64,000 nt of DNA from Trinickia diaoshuihuensis. GTDB lineage: Bacteria; Pseudomonadota; Gammaproteobacteria; Burkholderiales; Burkholderiaceae. This document shows, piece by piece, positions 53,601 to 62,130 of the stretch. The translations under genes were made by a program, and so were the position numbers. The stretch's first letter is position 1; each line of letters starts with the position of its first letter. Under the pieces are notes generated by a model. That model did not search any database. It saw only the letters and a program-made list of their open reading frames with translations, and was not told the DNA's origin. Location of the stretch: positions 1-64,000 of the forward strand of contig NZ_QUBS01000010.1 of assembly GCF_003390925.1 (NCBI RefSeq). The letters are read 5' to 3'.

Positions 53601-54407
53601 CAGCTTGAGCGCCCCGGCAAGCCGGCCGCTTTGCACATCGAGCGGCAGCTTCGTCGGCAAATACGAAACGAGGCGCGGCACGTCCAGTCCGCTGAACGTC
53701 AGCGTCACATCCGATTCGCGCGACTTGGCGAACGGCTTCGTCTTGCCGGCGATCACGATCGGGCTGCCGTCAACGCGCGCCGAAAAACGCGGATCGACGA
53801 AGATGTCGGTCTGCGACGGCAACGTCGCGATAAACGGCACGCCCAGCGACAGTTGGTCGAGCAAATGGCGCGCGCCAAGCAATCGGTCGTCGAATGCGAT
53901 GCGGCCGTTTTCGAGGGCAATGTTCGAGACCGAGAACAACGCGGGCCCCGTTTGCGGCTGCGAGGGCTTGGCAAACTTCTCGGCGATGTCGGTGAAGTTG
54001 AAACGCTGCGCGTCGTAGCGCACGACGTTGACGGCCGGCGAATCGATCCGCAACTCGGTCACGATCGGCGCGAAGCGCAGCAGCGTCATCCACGACGCGC
54101 GCACGACGAGCCGCTCGATCGCCGCGAATTGCCCGGCGCCGCCGCGCTCGGAAACGCGGATGCCGTCAACTTCGAGCCGCAACGTATACGGATTGAGCAC
54201 GACGCGCTCGATCGTGGCGGGCCGATCGAGCGCCCGCCCCAATTGCTGTTCGGCGACATGCCGAATCAACGGCGGCGCCGCGAAAAAGCCCAGCAAGCCA
54301 TACAACACCACGGCGATCACCACGCCGATCGCCGTGCGGCGAGCGCCGCGCGACCCCAATTTGTCCTTCAGGCGGCCTACCGCGCCACCCTTCGGTTCGC
54401 TCGTCAT
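50631..54407 (-). CDS. DUF748/AsmA-like envelope protein
   Basis: 1258 residues. One N-terminal membrane helix (AIGVVIAVVLYGLLGFFAAP, about 26-45), then long beta-rich AsmA/DUF748 repeats in the periplasm (RFNFTDIAEKFAKP, DLSIKHFALNDGSIALEDRV). An Ala/Ser/Pro-rich linker interrupts at about 345-385. The C-terminus has an OmpA-like stretch (IAFAPGSAALSDASREKLD). AsmA-clan proteins are thought to carry phospholipids across the periplasm. ATG 54405-54407. Upstream of it on the same strand is the DUF1254 lipoprotein, 53 bp away. Confidence 0.88.
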   Translation of the reverse strand: MTSEPKGGAVGRLKDKLGSRGARRTAIGVVIAVVLYGLLGFFAAPPLIRHVAEQQLGRALDRPATIERVVLNPYTLRLEVDGIRVSERGGAGQFAAIERLVVRASWMTLLRFAPIVTELRIDSPAVNVVRYDAQRFNFTDIAEKFAKPSQPQTGPALFSVSNIALENGRIAFDDRLLGARHLLDQLSLGVPFIATLPSQTDIFVDPRFSARVDGSPIVIAGKTKPFAKSRESDVTLTFSGLDVPRLVSYLPTKLPLDVQSGRLAGALKLRFVMSADKPALTVSGTADLTDARIDETSHAPFFSAQALHVSAAGLEPLAGVYRFDEIRLDQPSLHLTREHSGALSIASAFAAPPQPAAASAAPSSAASAASAPASAALAASAPAAAGQDKSTPLDLSIKHFALNDGSIALEDRVPQRPVSLDLTKLAATLDDFSTLGSEKARYVVRTALKQGGTIDASGALGLAAKRADVQFKLDGLALPVAQPYLDGVTGARLADGTLGAALSLDADWSSAATQLHVGAGDVTLSSLRVASAAAAKGAAPAVALSQGRIAIKNVDLAARSAEIERIEATGLTVSGARDKDGRISLAELAQPPHSSSEARVAEHGRASHAKEPVAEGKPKSAHTAESGQPGWRYRIGELLVKDGAADLVDEAAPRPAKLHLAPLQLDVRNVTEDLSRPLAVKLEASLNGKGALNLDGNVVPSPLDATLKVEANRLDLAPLEPYFGGSLNAKIAGAGLNARGDVKATIPKNGAASYAYRGYAALVDVRLLDRTNGSPLAGWGTLGIGGINARYDARGLNLDIARVTFARFFGRVLLDPQGKLNLNDVLSQQREASNQTTDKPKSATSTAQVQTHAPSTPSMPVHARIGEVVLQQGHVNYTDDFVQPHYTADLVDITGKIGTFGTDVAAPAPVDISASLADNGPIAIRGTANPLASKPALDLTASAHDVGLKNLTPYSLKYAGYPIVKGSLNVDLHYQLQNDQLTAQNHLVIDQLTFGDHVDNTTETHLPVRLAIALLKDSHGKIDVNIPVSGSLSNPQFSLGSVIWGAVKHLIERAVTAPFSLLANALGAGGDGNASAEHLQYIAFAPGSAALSDASREKLDTLVKLLSERPAVKLELSGRADENVDMPGLQMAYVDDLVRRQKAKASSAADPAAVTVTPDEYHRYLTQAYKDADFQKPRNFVGLTKTLPDEDMKRALAYHAPVNDASLHALAEQRAQHVRQYLSQKIDANRLEVVAPHFGVEGMKDNGPSTRVDLMPAS

Positions 54408-54460
54408 CGAACTACTCCAGTCACGCTCGTCTCACCCGCCGTTGCCACGACGTCCTCGGT

Positions 54461-55957
54461 TCATCGCCGCTTGAGCGGCGGCGGCGCCCAACTACCGTCC
54501 GTGGCCGACGGCTGTGGCGCATAGAGGCGCATCACGAGCTGGAAGGGACCCTCCGGCGCGGGCAGCCAATTGGCCACATACGCGCGGCCCGGCGATTTCG
54601 ACGACACGAAGATGTCGACCGAACCGTCGCGGTTGCGCCGGATGCGGTCGTGCGAGTCGATCGAACGATGCGGCAGGTGTCCGGAGACCAAGGCGCCGTC
54701 GGGCGTGTACGCCGTAATCGTCCAGTACGCGCGGGCGGGCGGCAGCGTCTTGCGCGTGAAATGCATCACGTACTCGTTCTTGCCGTCGAGCGGCTGTCCG
54801 TCGGCGTCGACGGATACGGCCGGGAACGCCTCGTCCTGTGCGCTCGCCGCGCCCGCGTGCGCGAAGGTCGCGTAGGCGCGCAACGCATAGTCGTCGCGAT
54901 AATTACCCGTGCCGTCGCCAGCCCAACTCCAGCCGTTACCCGAGACCGCATTCACGGGCGGCGCCTGCACGCGCTTCACGCCGTCGGCCACGCCCGCCGC
55001 GATCGCACCGGCGGCACCGTCGGCGAAATGCAGCGGTTGCCCCGGCTGCACGCCAATATCGGCCAATTCCTTGAGCGCGTGGCTGTCGTCGGCATCGGGC
55101 GGGTTGTCGCGCATCGCATCGGCCAGTTTGCTGAAAAAAGCGTTCGCATCGAGCTTGGTGACGGCCAACGCGTTCGCGGCGAGCCCCGTCGACGCTTCGG
55201 CGACGCTCTCTTGCGGATCAGCCGTCGTTGCATGGGCTGCCACACGCTCGTGTTTGCCGCGTTTGGCTCGCGCCGCATGATGCTCGTGATCCCCGGCGGC
55301 ATAGGCCGAGAGCGGCGCAACCCGCACCTCGCCGAGCAGCCGGCGTGCCCACGGCAGCTCACGCGCGTCGAGCGCCGCGATGCGCACGCCGAGCCACAAG
55401 TTCTTACCCGGCGCATCGACACGCTGGACGCCCTGCGGCAATTGGCCGTCCCAGCCCGGAGGAACCAATGCGATCGTCTGCGGCTTCGGGGCCCCCGTGC
55501 GCGCGTTGGCGCCCGGCCCGGTCGACCAAACGACGTTCGTCCACATGTCCAAGACGCGCGCGTCGAGAAAGCGCCCATGCGTATTAGGCACCGAAACGAG
55601 CACAGGCTCTTGCGACAGATCGAGCCACGCATTGGCGGACAACGTATCGACGTCGGCCAGCGGCGGCAAAGGATCATCCGCCGTTTCGGTCGTCGGCATC
55701 GGGCGCAGCGTATTGAGCGCCGCCCCCGTATCGGTGCCCGCGGCGGCCAAGGCCTGTGCACGGGCCGTCGCCATGACGACGAGCGGATAACCGAACACGT
55801 AGGAATCGACCACTTCGTCCTGCGTCCACCCGCTCGCGCTGGGCGGCGGCGCCGCCTTTTGCGGCGCGGCGCAACCCGCAAAGACAACAGCGGCAACGCA
55901 TGCCAGCCAGGAACGCGCCCCCATGGGAAGGAATGCTTTTCGAGTTTTTGTTTTCAT
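54461..55957 (-). CDS. DUF1254/DUF1214 lipoprotein
   Basis: 498 residues. Lipoprotein signal peptide with AVVFAGCAAP lipobox. DUF1254 domain at about 45-190 (VDSYVFGYPLVVMATARAQA, VSVPNTHGRFLDARVLDMWT) and DUF1214 near the C-terminus (YWTITAYTPDGALVSGHLPH). Between them is an Ala/His-rich segment of about 40 residues that seems family-external. Function unknown; relatives are secreted envelope proteins. Start ATG 55955-55957; no strong ribosome site. Possibly cotranscribed with the DUF748 gene. Confidence 0.86.
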   Translation of the reverse strand: MKTKTRKAFLPMGARSWLACVAAVVFAGCAAPQKAAPPPSASGWTQDEVVDSYVFGYPLVVMATARAQALAAAGTDTGAALNTLRPMPTTETADDPLPPLADVDTLSANAWLDLSQEPVLVSVPNTHGRFLDARVLDMWTNVVWSTGPGANARTGAPKPQTIALVPPGWDGQLPQGVQRVDAPGKNLWLGVRIAALDARELPWARRLLGEVRVAPLSAYAAGDHEHHAARAKRGKHERVAAHATTADPQESVAEASTGLAANALAVTKLDANAFFSKLADAMRDNPPDADDSHALKELADIGVQPGQPLHFADGAAGAIAAGVADGVKRVQAPPVNAVSGNGWSWAGDGTGNYRDDYALRAYATFAHAGAASAQDEAFPAVSVDADGQPLDGKNEYVMHFTRKTLPPARAYWTITAYTPDGALVSGHLPHRSIDSHDRIRRNRDGSVDIFVSSKSPGRAYVANWLPAPEGPFQLVMRLYAPQPSATDGSWAPPPLKRR

Positions 55958-56246
55958 GTGTACGATCTGTTGACCAGGTGTCCGGCGCGATACCCGCCTG
56001 CACCATTGTTTCGCGCCCGATCCGGCCGGGACCTCGCGCCGCGTCGATTCTTCTGCTTCGAATCGCGAGAGCGTTTTATCGTATCCTCGCCCGCGAAGCA
56101 AGGACTCGCCCACACCCGAGCATAAAACGTTGGACCCGCCGGTACAGTACCGCGGCCCGAATGAGTTCGAGCGGGTCCCATTATCTGCCCGTCGCATCGT
56201 TCAAACGAACGGGCTTCGACGCAGCGCGGCCGAGCGGAAGGCATGC
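55958..56246. other. Upstream part of the copA/DUF1254 divergent region
   Basis: About 290 bp without a supported gene. It must contain the promoter of the DUF1254 gene, but no clear hexamer pair was found. Short open frames here are not protein-like. Confidence 0.4.
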
Positions 56247-56277
56247 TTGACCTTCCCATCATGGGAAGGCTAATAGT
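56247..56277 (+). promoter_or_regulatory. CueR-type copper-responsive promoter
   Basis: TTGACC (-35, 56247-56252), 19-bp spacer, AATAGT (-10, 56272-56277). The spacer holds the dyad CCTTCCCATCATGGGAAGG (56251-56269), perfect 9+1+9. Overlong spacing with a central CCTTCC/GGAAGG dyad is the hallmark of MerR/CueR-activated copA promoters. Confidence 0.88.
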
Positions 56278-56325
56278 GTTTCTCATTCCGGCCACAGTCC
56301 GCTCTTGTTCACCGTTCGAACCATC

Positions 56326-58623
56326 ATGACAGACCTCTCCTCCCCTAGCGGCGCCGGCGTCTCGACCGCCGAATTGGATATCGAGGGCATGACGTGCGCC
56401 TCGTGCGCGGCGCGTGTGGAAAAAGCGCTTTCGCGCGTGCCGGGGGTCACCGGTGCCTCCGTCAATCTCGCCACGGAGCGGGCGACGGTCCATGCCGCCG
56501 CCACGCTCGCGGCCGCCGACGTGCAGCGGCTCGTCGATGCGGTCGTCGGCGCGGGCTATCAAGCGCACCCGGTCGCAGTCGAACAGGAAGCGGCCGGCAG
56601 CGGGCCTTCCAGCGGCGAAGGCTCGCGGGCGCAACAGGCCCGGCGCGAGCTCCGGGCGGTCGCGCTCGCCGCGGTGCTCAGCGCGCCGCTGATGCTGCCG
56701 ATGCTGACGGCGCCGTTCGGCGCCGAGCGGGCGCTGCCCTCCTGGCTGCAATGGGCGCTGGCAAGCGTCGTCCAATTCGTCTGCGGCGCGCGATTCTACG
56801 TTAGCGCCTATCGCGCCGTCCGCGCGCGCGCGGGCAACATGGACTTGCTCGTCGCGCTCGGCACGTCCGCCGCTTACGGCCTGAGCGTATGGCAGACGAT
56901 CGCCCATCCGGACGATACGATGCATCTATATTTCGAGGCATCCGCCGTGGTCATCACGCTCGTGCGGCTCGGTAAATGGCTGGAGGCCCGCGCCAAGCGC
57001 GAGACGACCGATGCGATTCGCGCATTGGCCGCGCTGCGCCCCGAGCGCGCCTCGATCAAGGACGAACGTGGCCACGAACGGGAAGTGCCGCTCGCGCAGG
57101 TCCGCGTCGGAACGATCGTGATCGTGCGGCCGGGCGAACGGGTACCCGTGGACGGGCTGATCGCTGCGGGCCGCACGCATGTGGACGAATCGCTGATCAC
57201 CGGTGAAAGTCTGCCCGTCGCCAAGGGCCCCGGCGAGCGCGTGACGGCGGGGTCGGTCAATGGAGAAGGATCGGTCGAAGTGACGACGACGGCGACCGGC
57301 GCCGAGACGACGCTGGCCCGCATCATCCGACTCGTGGAAAGCGCGCAAGCGGAGAAGGCGCCGATACAACGTCTCGTCGATCGGGTCAGTGCCGTGTTCG
57401 TGCCCGCCATTCTCGTGCTCGCGGCGGCCACGTTCGGTCTATGGCTGCTGGCGGGCGCGCCGGTGCAGACCGCGATTCTGAACGCCGTATCCGTACTCGT
57501 CATTGCATGCCCTTGCGCGCTGGGCTTGGCGACGCCGGCGGCGATCATGGCCGGCACGGGCGTCGCCGCGCGCCGCGGCGTATTGATCAAGGACGCGGAG
57601 GCGCTGGAACTTGCGCAACGCGTGTCCATCGTTGCATTCGATAAAACGGGGACGCTGACCGAGGGCAAGCCGAAACTCGTCGCATTCGAGCCGTTCGGAA
57701 TCTCGCGCGAGGAAGGTCTGGCGCTCGCCGCCGCCGTGGAACGCAACAGCGAACATCCGCTCGCGCGCGCCTTGTTGACCGAATACGAGGCCGGTGCGGC
57801 CTCGCGGGTGCCGCACGCCGAACGCCCCGCCTCGTCCGCGCTGCCCATGGCCGCGCATGCGCAAGCGGTGGCGGGTCGAGGCATGCAAGCCGAGGTCGGC
57901 GGGCATACGGTCTGCGTCGGCAACGGCCGCTGGCTCGCCGAGCTAGGCGCCGAGCCGGCCCCCGAAGCGAACGCTCGCGCAAGCGAACTCGAGGCGGCCG
58001 GCAACACCGTGTCGTGGCTCGTGCGCGCAGGGGGCAACGGCGCGCCGGCGGAAGTACTCGCTTTGATCGCCTTCGGCGATAGTGTCAAACCGACGGCTCG
58101 GACCGCCATCGAGCAACTCGCGGCGCGCGGCGTCAAAAGCGTGCTCGTAACGGGGGACAACCGCGGCGCCGCCGCTAGCGTGGCCGCGGCCCTCGGCATC
58201 GACGAGGTGCACGCGCAAGTGCTTCCGTCGGACAAGGCCGGCATCGTCGCGCAATTGAAGGCGCGCGCCGGAGCCGTCGTGGCCATGGCCGGCGACGGCA
58301 TCAACGATGCGCCGGCGCTCGCCGCCGCCGACATCGGCATCGCGCTTGCCACCGGGACGGACGTCGCCATGCATGCGGCCGGAATCACACTCATGCGCGG
58401 CGATCCCGCCCTCGTGGCCGACGCGATCGATATCTCACGCCGCACGTATCGGAAGATCCAGCAGAACCTGTTTTGGGCTTTCGTCTACAACTTGATCGGG
58501 ATTCCGCTGGCGGCGCTCGGCCTGCTAAACCCGATGCTGGCCGGAGCGGCGATGGCGTTTTCGAGCGTCAGCGTCGTGACGAATGCGCTGCTGCTCAAGC
58601 GATGGAAGGGCGTGGAGCGATAA
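56326..58623 (+). CDS. copA: Cu(I)-exporting P1B-type ATPase
   Basis: 765 residues. One HMA domain ([20 protein letters not shown], about 20-39), eight predicted membrane helices, TGES loop ([16 protein letters not shown]), CPC metal site ([19 protein letters not shown]), phosphorylated Asp439 in [13 protein letters not shown], and hinge [19 protein letters not shown]. Exports Cu(I) from the cytoplasm. Start ATG 56326; leader after the CueR promoter is about 45 bases. A single metal-binding domain is at the low end for the family. No cueR gene is in view. Confidence 0.95.
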   Translation: MTDLSSPSGAGVSTAELDIEGMTCASCAARVEKALSRVPGVTGASVNLATERATVHAAATLAAADVQRLVDAVVGAGYQAHPVAVEQEAAGSGPSSGEGSRAQQARRELRAVALAAVLSAPLMLPMLTAPFGAERALPSWLQWALASVVQFVCGARFYVSAYRAVRARAGNMDLLVALGTSAAYGLSVWQTIAHPDDTMHLYFEASAVVITLVRLGKWLEARAKRETTDAIRALAALRPERASIKDERGHEREVPLAQVRVGTIVIVRPGERVPVDGLIAAGRTHVDESLITGESLPVAKGPGERVTAGSVNGEGSVEVTTTATGAETTLARIIRLVESAQAEKAPIQRLVDRVSAVFVPAILVLAAATFGLWLLAGAPVQTAILNAVSVLVIACPCALGLATPAAIMAGTGVAARRGVLIKDAEALELAQRVSIVAFDKTGTLTEGKPKLVAFEPFGISREEGLALAAAVERNSEHPLARALLTEYEAGAASRVPHAERPASSALPMAAHAQAVAGRGMQAEVGGHTVCVGNGRWLAELGAEPAPEANARASELEAAGNTVSWLVRAGGNGAPAEVLALIAFGDSVKPTARTAIEQLAARGVKSVLVTGDNRGAAASVAAALGIDEVHAQVLPSDKAGIVAQLKARAGAVVAMAGDGINDAPALAAADIGIALATGTDVAMHAAGITLMRGDPALVADAIDISRRTYRKIQQNLFWAFVYNLIGIPLAALGLLNPMLAGAAMAFSSVSVVTNALLLKRWKGVER

Positions 58624-58672
58624 CGAGCGGCGACTTTGAAGTCCGGCGCCGCCGCGAGGCGGCTCGTCGCGA

Positions 58673-59887
58673 TCAGCGAGCGGCGGGCTTTGCCTTCTCT
58701 GTTTTCTCGGGTTTGTCCGCCTTCTCCCCCCTGTCTTTGAGACGCCGCGCGTGAACAGGCTTCACGCGGTGGTGCTCATGGGGCACGGACGCCTCCGGCG
58801 TCGACGCTGCTTGGGCCGGAGAGGGGACCAATGCGGCCAATGCCGACGTGCTGCTCGCCAAGCCGGCCAGCGCGGTTTGCTGCTCGGCGAGAGCCGACTG
58901 CGTTTTTTGTTGTTCGGCTTGAGCGCGATGCGTGAAGCCAATGAGCGCAACCGTCTGCGCGACCGATACCGCGAACAACAGTACGAACCCGCCCAGCGAA
59001 AGCCCAAGCCAATGACGCGTGCGGCGCCAGCGTTCTTGCGCGGCCATCCGCTCTTGCGATAGGGCCTCGCGCAGCGACGCCACCGTTGCCGCAAGCTCGG
59101 CCGGCAGCGCGGGCTCAGAGGGGCGGGCGGCGGTGTTCGCAGCTTCTGTTATCGGAGGAACAGCGGCAACCGGCGCGGTTTGGGTCGATTGCGCGGCCGA
59201 AGCGGCAGGCGCATCGGGCGTAAATGACGCAGCGAACGCAGGTGCCGCGTTGGCTAGTCGGTCTGCCTCCACGGACGCCGGCGGAGCGCTCGGACGTGCC
59301 GCATCGGCAGCCCTGCGCGGCGCCTGCTGACGTACGCTGGCTAGTGCGGCGCCGGGCGAGAGCAACTGGGGCTCGGGCGCAACCTGCTTAGGGGCAGGCG
59401 CGACCGGCTTAGCCGCAGCCTGCTTAGGCGTGGACGCAGCCTGCTCGGAGGTCGGCGCGGCCTGTTTAGGAGCCACGGCGGTCTCGACAGCGGGCGCCTT
59501 GGCGGCTTCGGCCTCAACAACGAGCGCCTCTGCCGGAGCCGACTTGCCGCGCGCCACACGAGCCACCTGCACCGGGGCAAGCAGGTCCCTTTGGACCGGC
59601 ACGGGAACAGGGACCGGAGCCCCGGCCTCGGCCTCCACCGTCCCCGGCTCGCTTCCAATCAATGCAAGCGCCTCGGGAGGCAATTCGAAGCCGAGCAGCG
59701 TGCCCTGACGCGGATCGATAAGCGGCAGTTGAAGCGCATCGCCCGCCTCTTGCACCGTGGCAGACTCGGGTTCCACCGCCGCGCGCGCGGGCCGGGGAAC
59801 GTCGGCCGACGAAGCGGCGCGGGCCCGGCCTTTAGCGGTCGAGGAGCCTTTGGAACGGGGGGGAGAGGATGCTGCAAAATCTGCCAT
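58673..59887 (-). CDS. Ala/Pro-rich single-pass membrane protein of unknown function
   Basis: 404 residues, mostly low complexity rich in Ala, Pro, Val and Gln. Repeated units such as PKQAA and PKQVAP occur at about 140-170. One clear transmembrane helix (HWLGLSLGGFVLLFAVSVAQ, about 288-315) is followed by a coiled-coil-like AEQQKTQSALAEQQTALAGL and a Lys/Glu-rich tail. A charged N-terminus and no signal peptide suggest cytoplasm-in orientation. Codon pattern and third-position GC look genuine. No family recognised. Confidence 0.7.
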   Translation of the reverse strand: MADFAASSPPRSKGSSTAKGRARAASSADVPRPARAAVEPESATVQEAGDALQLPLIDPRQGTLLGFELPPEALALIGSEPGTVEAEAGAPVPVPVPVQRDLLAPVQVARVARGKSAPAEALVVEAEAAKAPAVETAVAPKQAAPTSEQAASTPKQAAAKPVAPAPKQVAPEPQLLSPGAALASVRQQAPRRAADAARPSAPPASVEADRLANAAPAFAASFTPDAPAASAAQSTQTAPVAAVPPITEAANTAARPSEPALPAELAATVASLREALSQERMAAQERWRRTRHWLGLSLGGFVLLFAVSVAQTVALIGFTHRAQAEQQKTQSALAEQQTALAGLASSTSALAALVPSPAQAASTPEASVPHEHHRVKPVHARRLKDRGEKADKPEKTEKAKPAAR

Positions 59888-60085
59888 GGCGTGTTGATGC
59901 GGCTGCGACTAAGCGCGGCTCATTGGTATCGTGGTCGAATCGAAGCGTGCTGCAAACGCGGCATTGTCTCATGATCGAGCGGCCCTGCGGCCCGCATGCG
60001 GGCTCGACAGCACAAGAACCGCTACGTGAGGCGAACGGCCGCGCGGCCTGATGGCCCCATTGCCGCCGGTCTCGGCATCACGGCT

Positions 60086-60814
60086 TCAGTTGCCGCCGTT
60101 CGCACCGTTCTCGCCACCGTCCCCGTTATCGGCGTTATCGGTCTCCTCGCGCAGCGTGCGCACCCCCGGCGCACGGCGCAAAAGATCGCACGCCTTGGCG
60201 AACTCGTCGACCGGCATCCGCGCGAAGCCGATGACGACATCGTCGCAATCTTGCGCTTCATCGCTTTGCTGGACGATGAACTGCTTGACCCGCTCGCCGC
60301 CACGTCCCAGCACCGACCGCAAAGAGTCGAGCGTCAGCGCGCCACGATCCACGCGCAGCACTACCCTTCGCCGCAGCCGCGCCGAGATATAGCGCCGCTC
60401 GATCGGCTTCATTCCCGCGAGAATGGCCAAAATGATGACGGTCGCGGCAATCGCCGCCGTATTGAGGCCCGCGCCGACCGCCAGCCCGATGGCAGCCACC
60501 GACCAGACGCTCGCGGCCGTCGTCAGTCCGCGAATCACCTCGCCCCGCAACAAAATGGCCCCCGCCCCGAGAAAGCCGATGCCGGAGACGACCTGCGCCG
60601 CGATCCGCGATGGATCGAGCACGATATTCGGACGGCCCAGCACGTCGGCAAAGCCGAAAGCCGACACGATCATGACGAGCGCGGCGCTCACGGCGACGAG
60701 CATATGCGTGCGTAGGCCGGCGGCCCACGACTGCCGCTCGCGCTCGAACCCGATGACGCTGCCGAGGATCGCAGCCAGGATCAGCCGCAAGATGATTTCG
60801 CCGTTACCGAGCAT
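60086..60814 (-). CDS. MgtC/SapB-family membrane protein
   Basis: 242 residues. Four to five helices, with FERERQSWAAGLRTHMLVAV after helix 1 and VSGIGFLGAGAILLRGEVIR (the MgtC core), then a soluble ACT-like domain (about 150-230) and an Asn/Gly-rich end. Members help growth at low magnesium and inside host cells by regulating ATP synthase or ion balance. ATG 60812-60814. Single gene unit. Confidence 0.9.
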   Translation of the reverse strand: MLGNGEIILRLILAAILGSVIGFERERQSWAAGLRTHMLVAVSAALVMIVSAFGFADVLGRPNIVLDPSRIAAQVVSGIGFLGAGAILLRGEVIRGLTTAASVWSVAAIGLAVGAGLNTAAIAATVIILAILAGMKPIERRYISARLRRRVVLRVDRGALTLDSLRSVLGRGGERVKQFIVQQSDEAQDCDDVVIGFARMPVDEFAKACDLLRRAPGVRTLREETDNADNGDGGENGANGGN

Positions 60815-60947
60815 GGTCCCGCCCTCCTTTGTGGCCGCCCGCCCTGCCTGGCGCCGCGGCTTTGCTTTATCCTTTGCGCTTTACGCTTCGTGTTTCGCGC
60901 GGCCCGCTTATGGCGCGCGTCGTTTCATCGTCGAGCCAAACCGTAAC

Positions 60948-62051
60948 ATGTGCATGTCGATCGACCGTACGATCGCGGCCGAGGCCGCAGCCCTACGCGC
61001 GCACTATGTGCAAACCATCCTGCCCATTTGGCGCGGACGGGGCTTCAATAGTACGTCGCAATTACCGTACGAGGCCGTCGGCGCGAGCGATCACGCGCCG
61101 CTACCCGTTACGCGCTACCGGGCCATGGCCTGCGCGCGGCAATTGTTCGTGTTTTCGCAAGCGGGCGATGCGGCGCATGCCGGGCAACTCTTTCATGCGA
61201 TGCGCCGTTATTTTCACGACGAGAAGCACGGCGGGTGGTTTTACAGCGTCGACGCGCAAGGCGCACCCCTCGATACGACGAAGGACTTGTACACGCATGC
61301 GTTCGTGATCTTCGCCTGCGCGCACTATGCCGCGGCCACGGGCGATCGCGACGCACTGCGCGTGATCGATGAGACGGCCTCGCTCGTGCAAATGCGGTTC
61401 GCCGCGCACGACGGTCTGCTGCATGCCGCACTCGAAGCGGACTTCTCCTCGCCGCGCACCGGTCCGCTGCAAAACCCGCTGATGCACCTGACGGAAGCGT
61501 ATCTGGCCGCCTACGAGACCACGGGGGAGCCGGGCTACGAATCGGCGCTCGCGCGATTGACCGAGGCTGTCGGGCGCCACTTCGTTCATGCGCCGACGGG
61601 CGCGATCGCCGAGTTGCCGATCGGCAGCGCGGACAACCGGCTAGAGCCGGGGCATCAATTCGAATGGTTTTATTTGGTGAAGCGAGCGGGGCCGGTCGTC
61701 AGGACCTCGGGGCTCGAGGAGAACCTGGCGCGCGCGTTCGAGTTCGCGCAACGGCACGGCGTCGATTCGCAGACGGGCGGTGTGTGCGCCGCGCTAGACG
61801 AAAACGGCGCGATCAAGGACGCGACGCAACGGATTTGGGCGCAAACCGAATATTTACGCGCGCTCGCCACGCGGGGTACCGCGCAAGATTGGGAAACGCT
61901 GGCGCTGCAAATCCCGCGCTTCCAAGTGCGCTTTCTACACGCGCGCGGCTGGTATGAGTGCCTATCGCCCACGGGTGAGGTCGCGCGCGCCGACATGCCG
62001 TCCACGACGCCCTATCACCTCGCCACGGCTTACGCCGCGTTGCCCGTCTAA
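60948..62051 (+). CDS. AGE-family sugar epimerase/isomerase
   Basis: 367 residues, an (alpha/alpha)6 barrel like N-acyl-glucosamine 2-epimerase and YihS/mannose isomerases. Motifs: RYRAMACARQLFVFSQAGDA, DTTKDLYTHAFVIFACAHYA, LEADFSSPRTGPLQNPLMHL, and LEPGHQFEWFYLVKRAG with the catalytic His. Likely interconverts mannose and fructose or similar hexoses. ATG 60948 or 60954; neither has a strong ribosome site. Convergent with the chemoreceptor. Confidence 0.88.
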   Translation: MCMSIDRTIAAEAAALRAHYVQTILPIWRGRGFNSTSQLPYEAVGASDHAPLPVTRYRAMACARQLFVFSQAGDAAHAGQLFHAMRRYFHDEKHGGWFYSVDAQGAPLDTTKDLYTHAFVIFACAHYAAATGDRDALRVIDETASLVQMRFAAHDGLLHAALEADFSSPRTGPLQNPLMHLTEAYLAAYETTGEPGYESALARLTEAVGRHFVHAPTGAIAELPIGSADNRLEPGHQFEWFYLVKRAGPVVRTSGLEENLARAFEFAQRHGVDSQTGGVCAALDENGAIKDATQRIWAQTEYLRALATRGTAQDWETLALQIPRFQVRFLHARGWYECLSPTGEVARADMPSTTPYHLATAYAALPV

Positions 62052-62130
62052 GGCTAAGAATCCGGGATGGGGCCCCGCGCTAGCGTGGCCCGCATCTTTG
62101 CAGCCGCCCGACCGCGGCCGCGGAGATGTA

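Noticed and set aside
52629-54524. 631-codon plus-strand frame opposite DUF748
   Set aside because: Antisense shadow, extremely Arg-rich, spans the start of a verified gene.
56874-58445. 523-codon minus-strand frame over copA
   Set aside because: Ala/Ser-rich antisense of a highly conserved ATPase.
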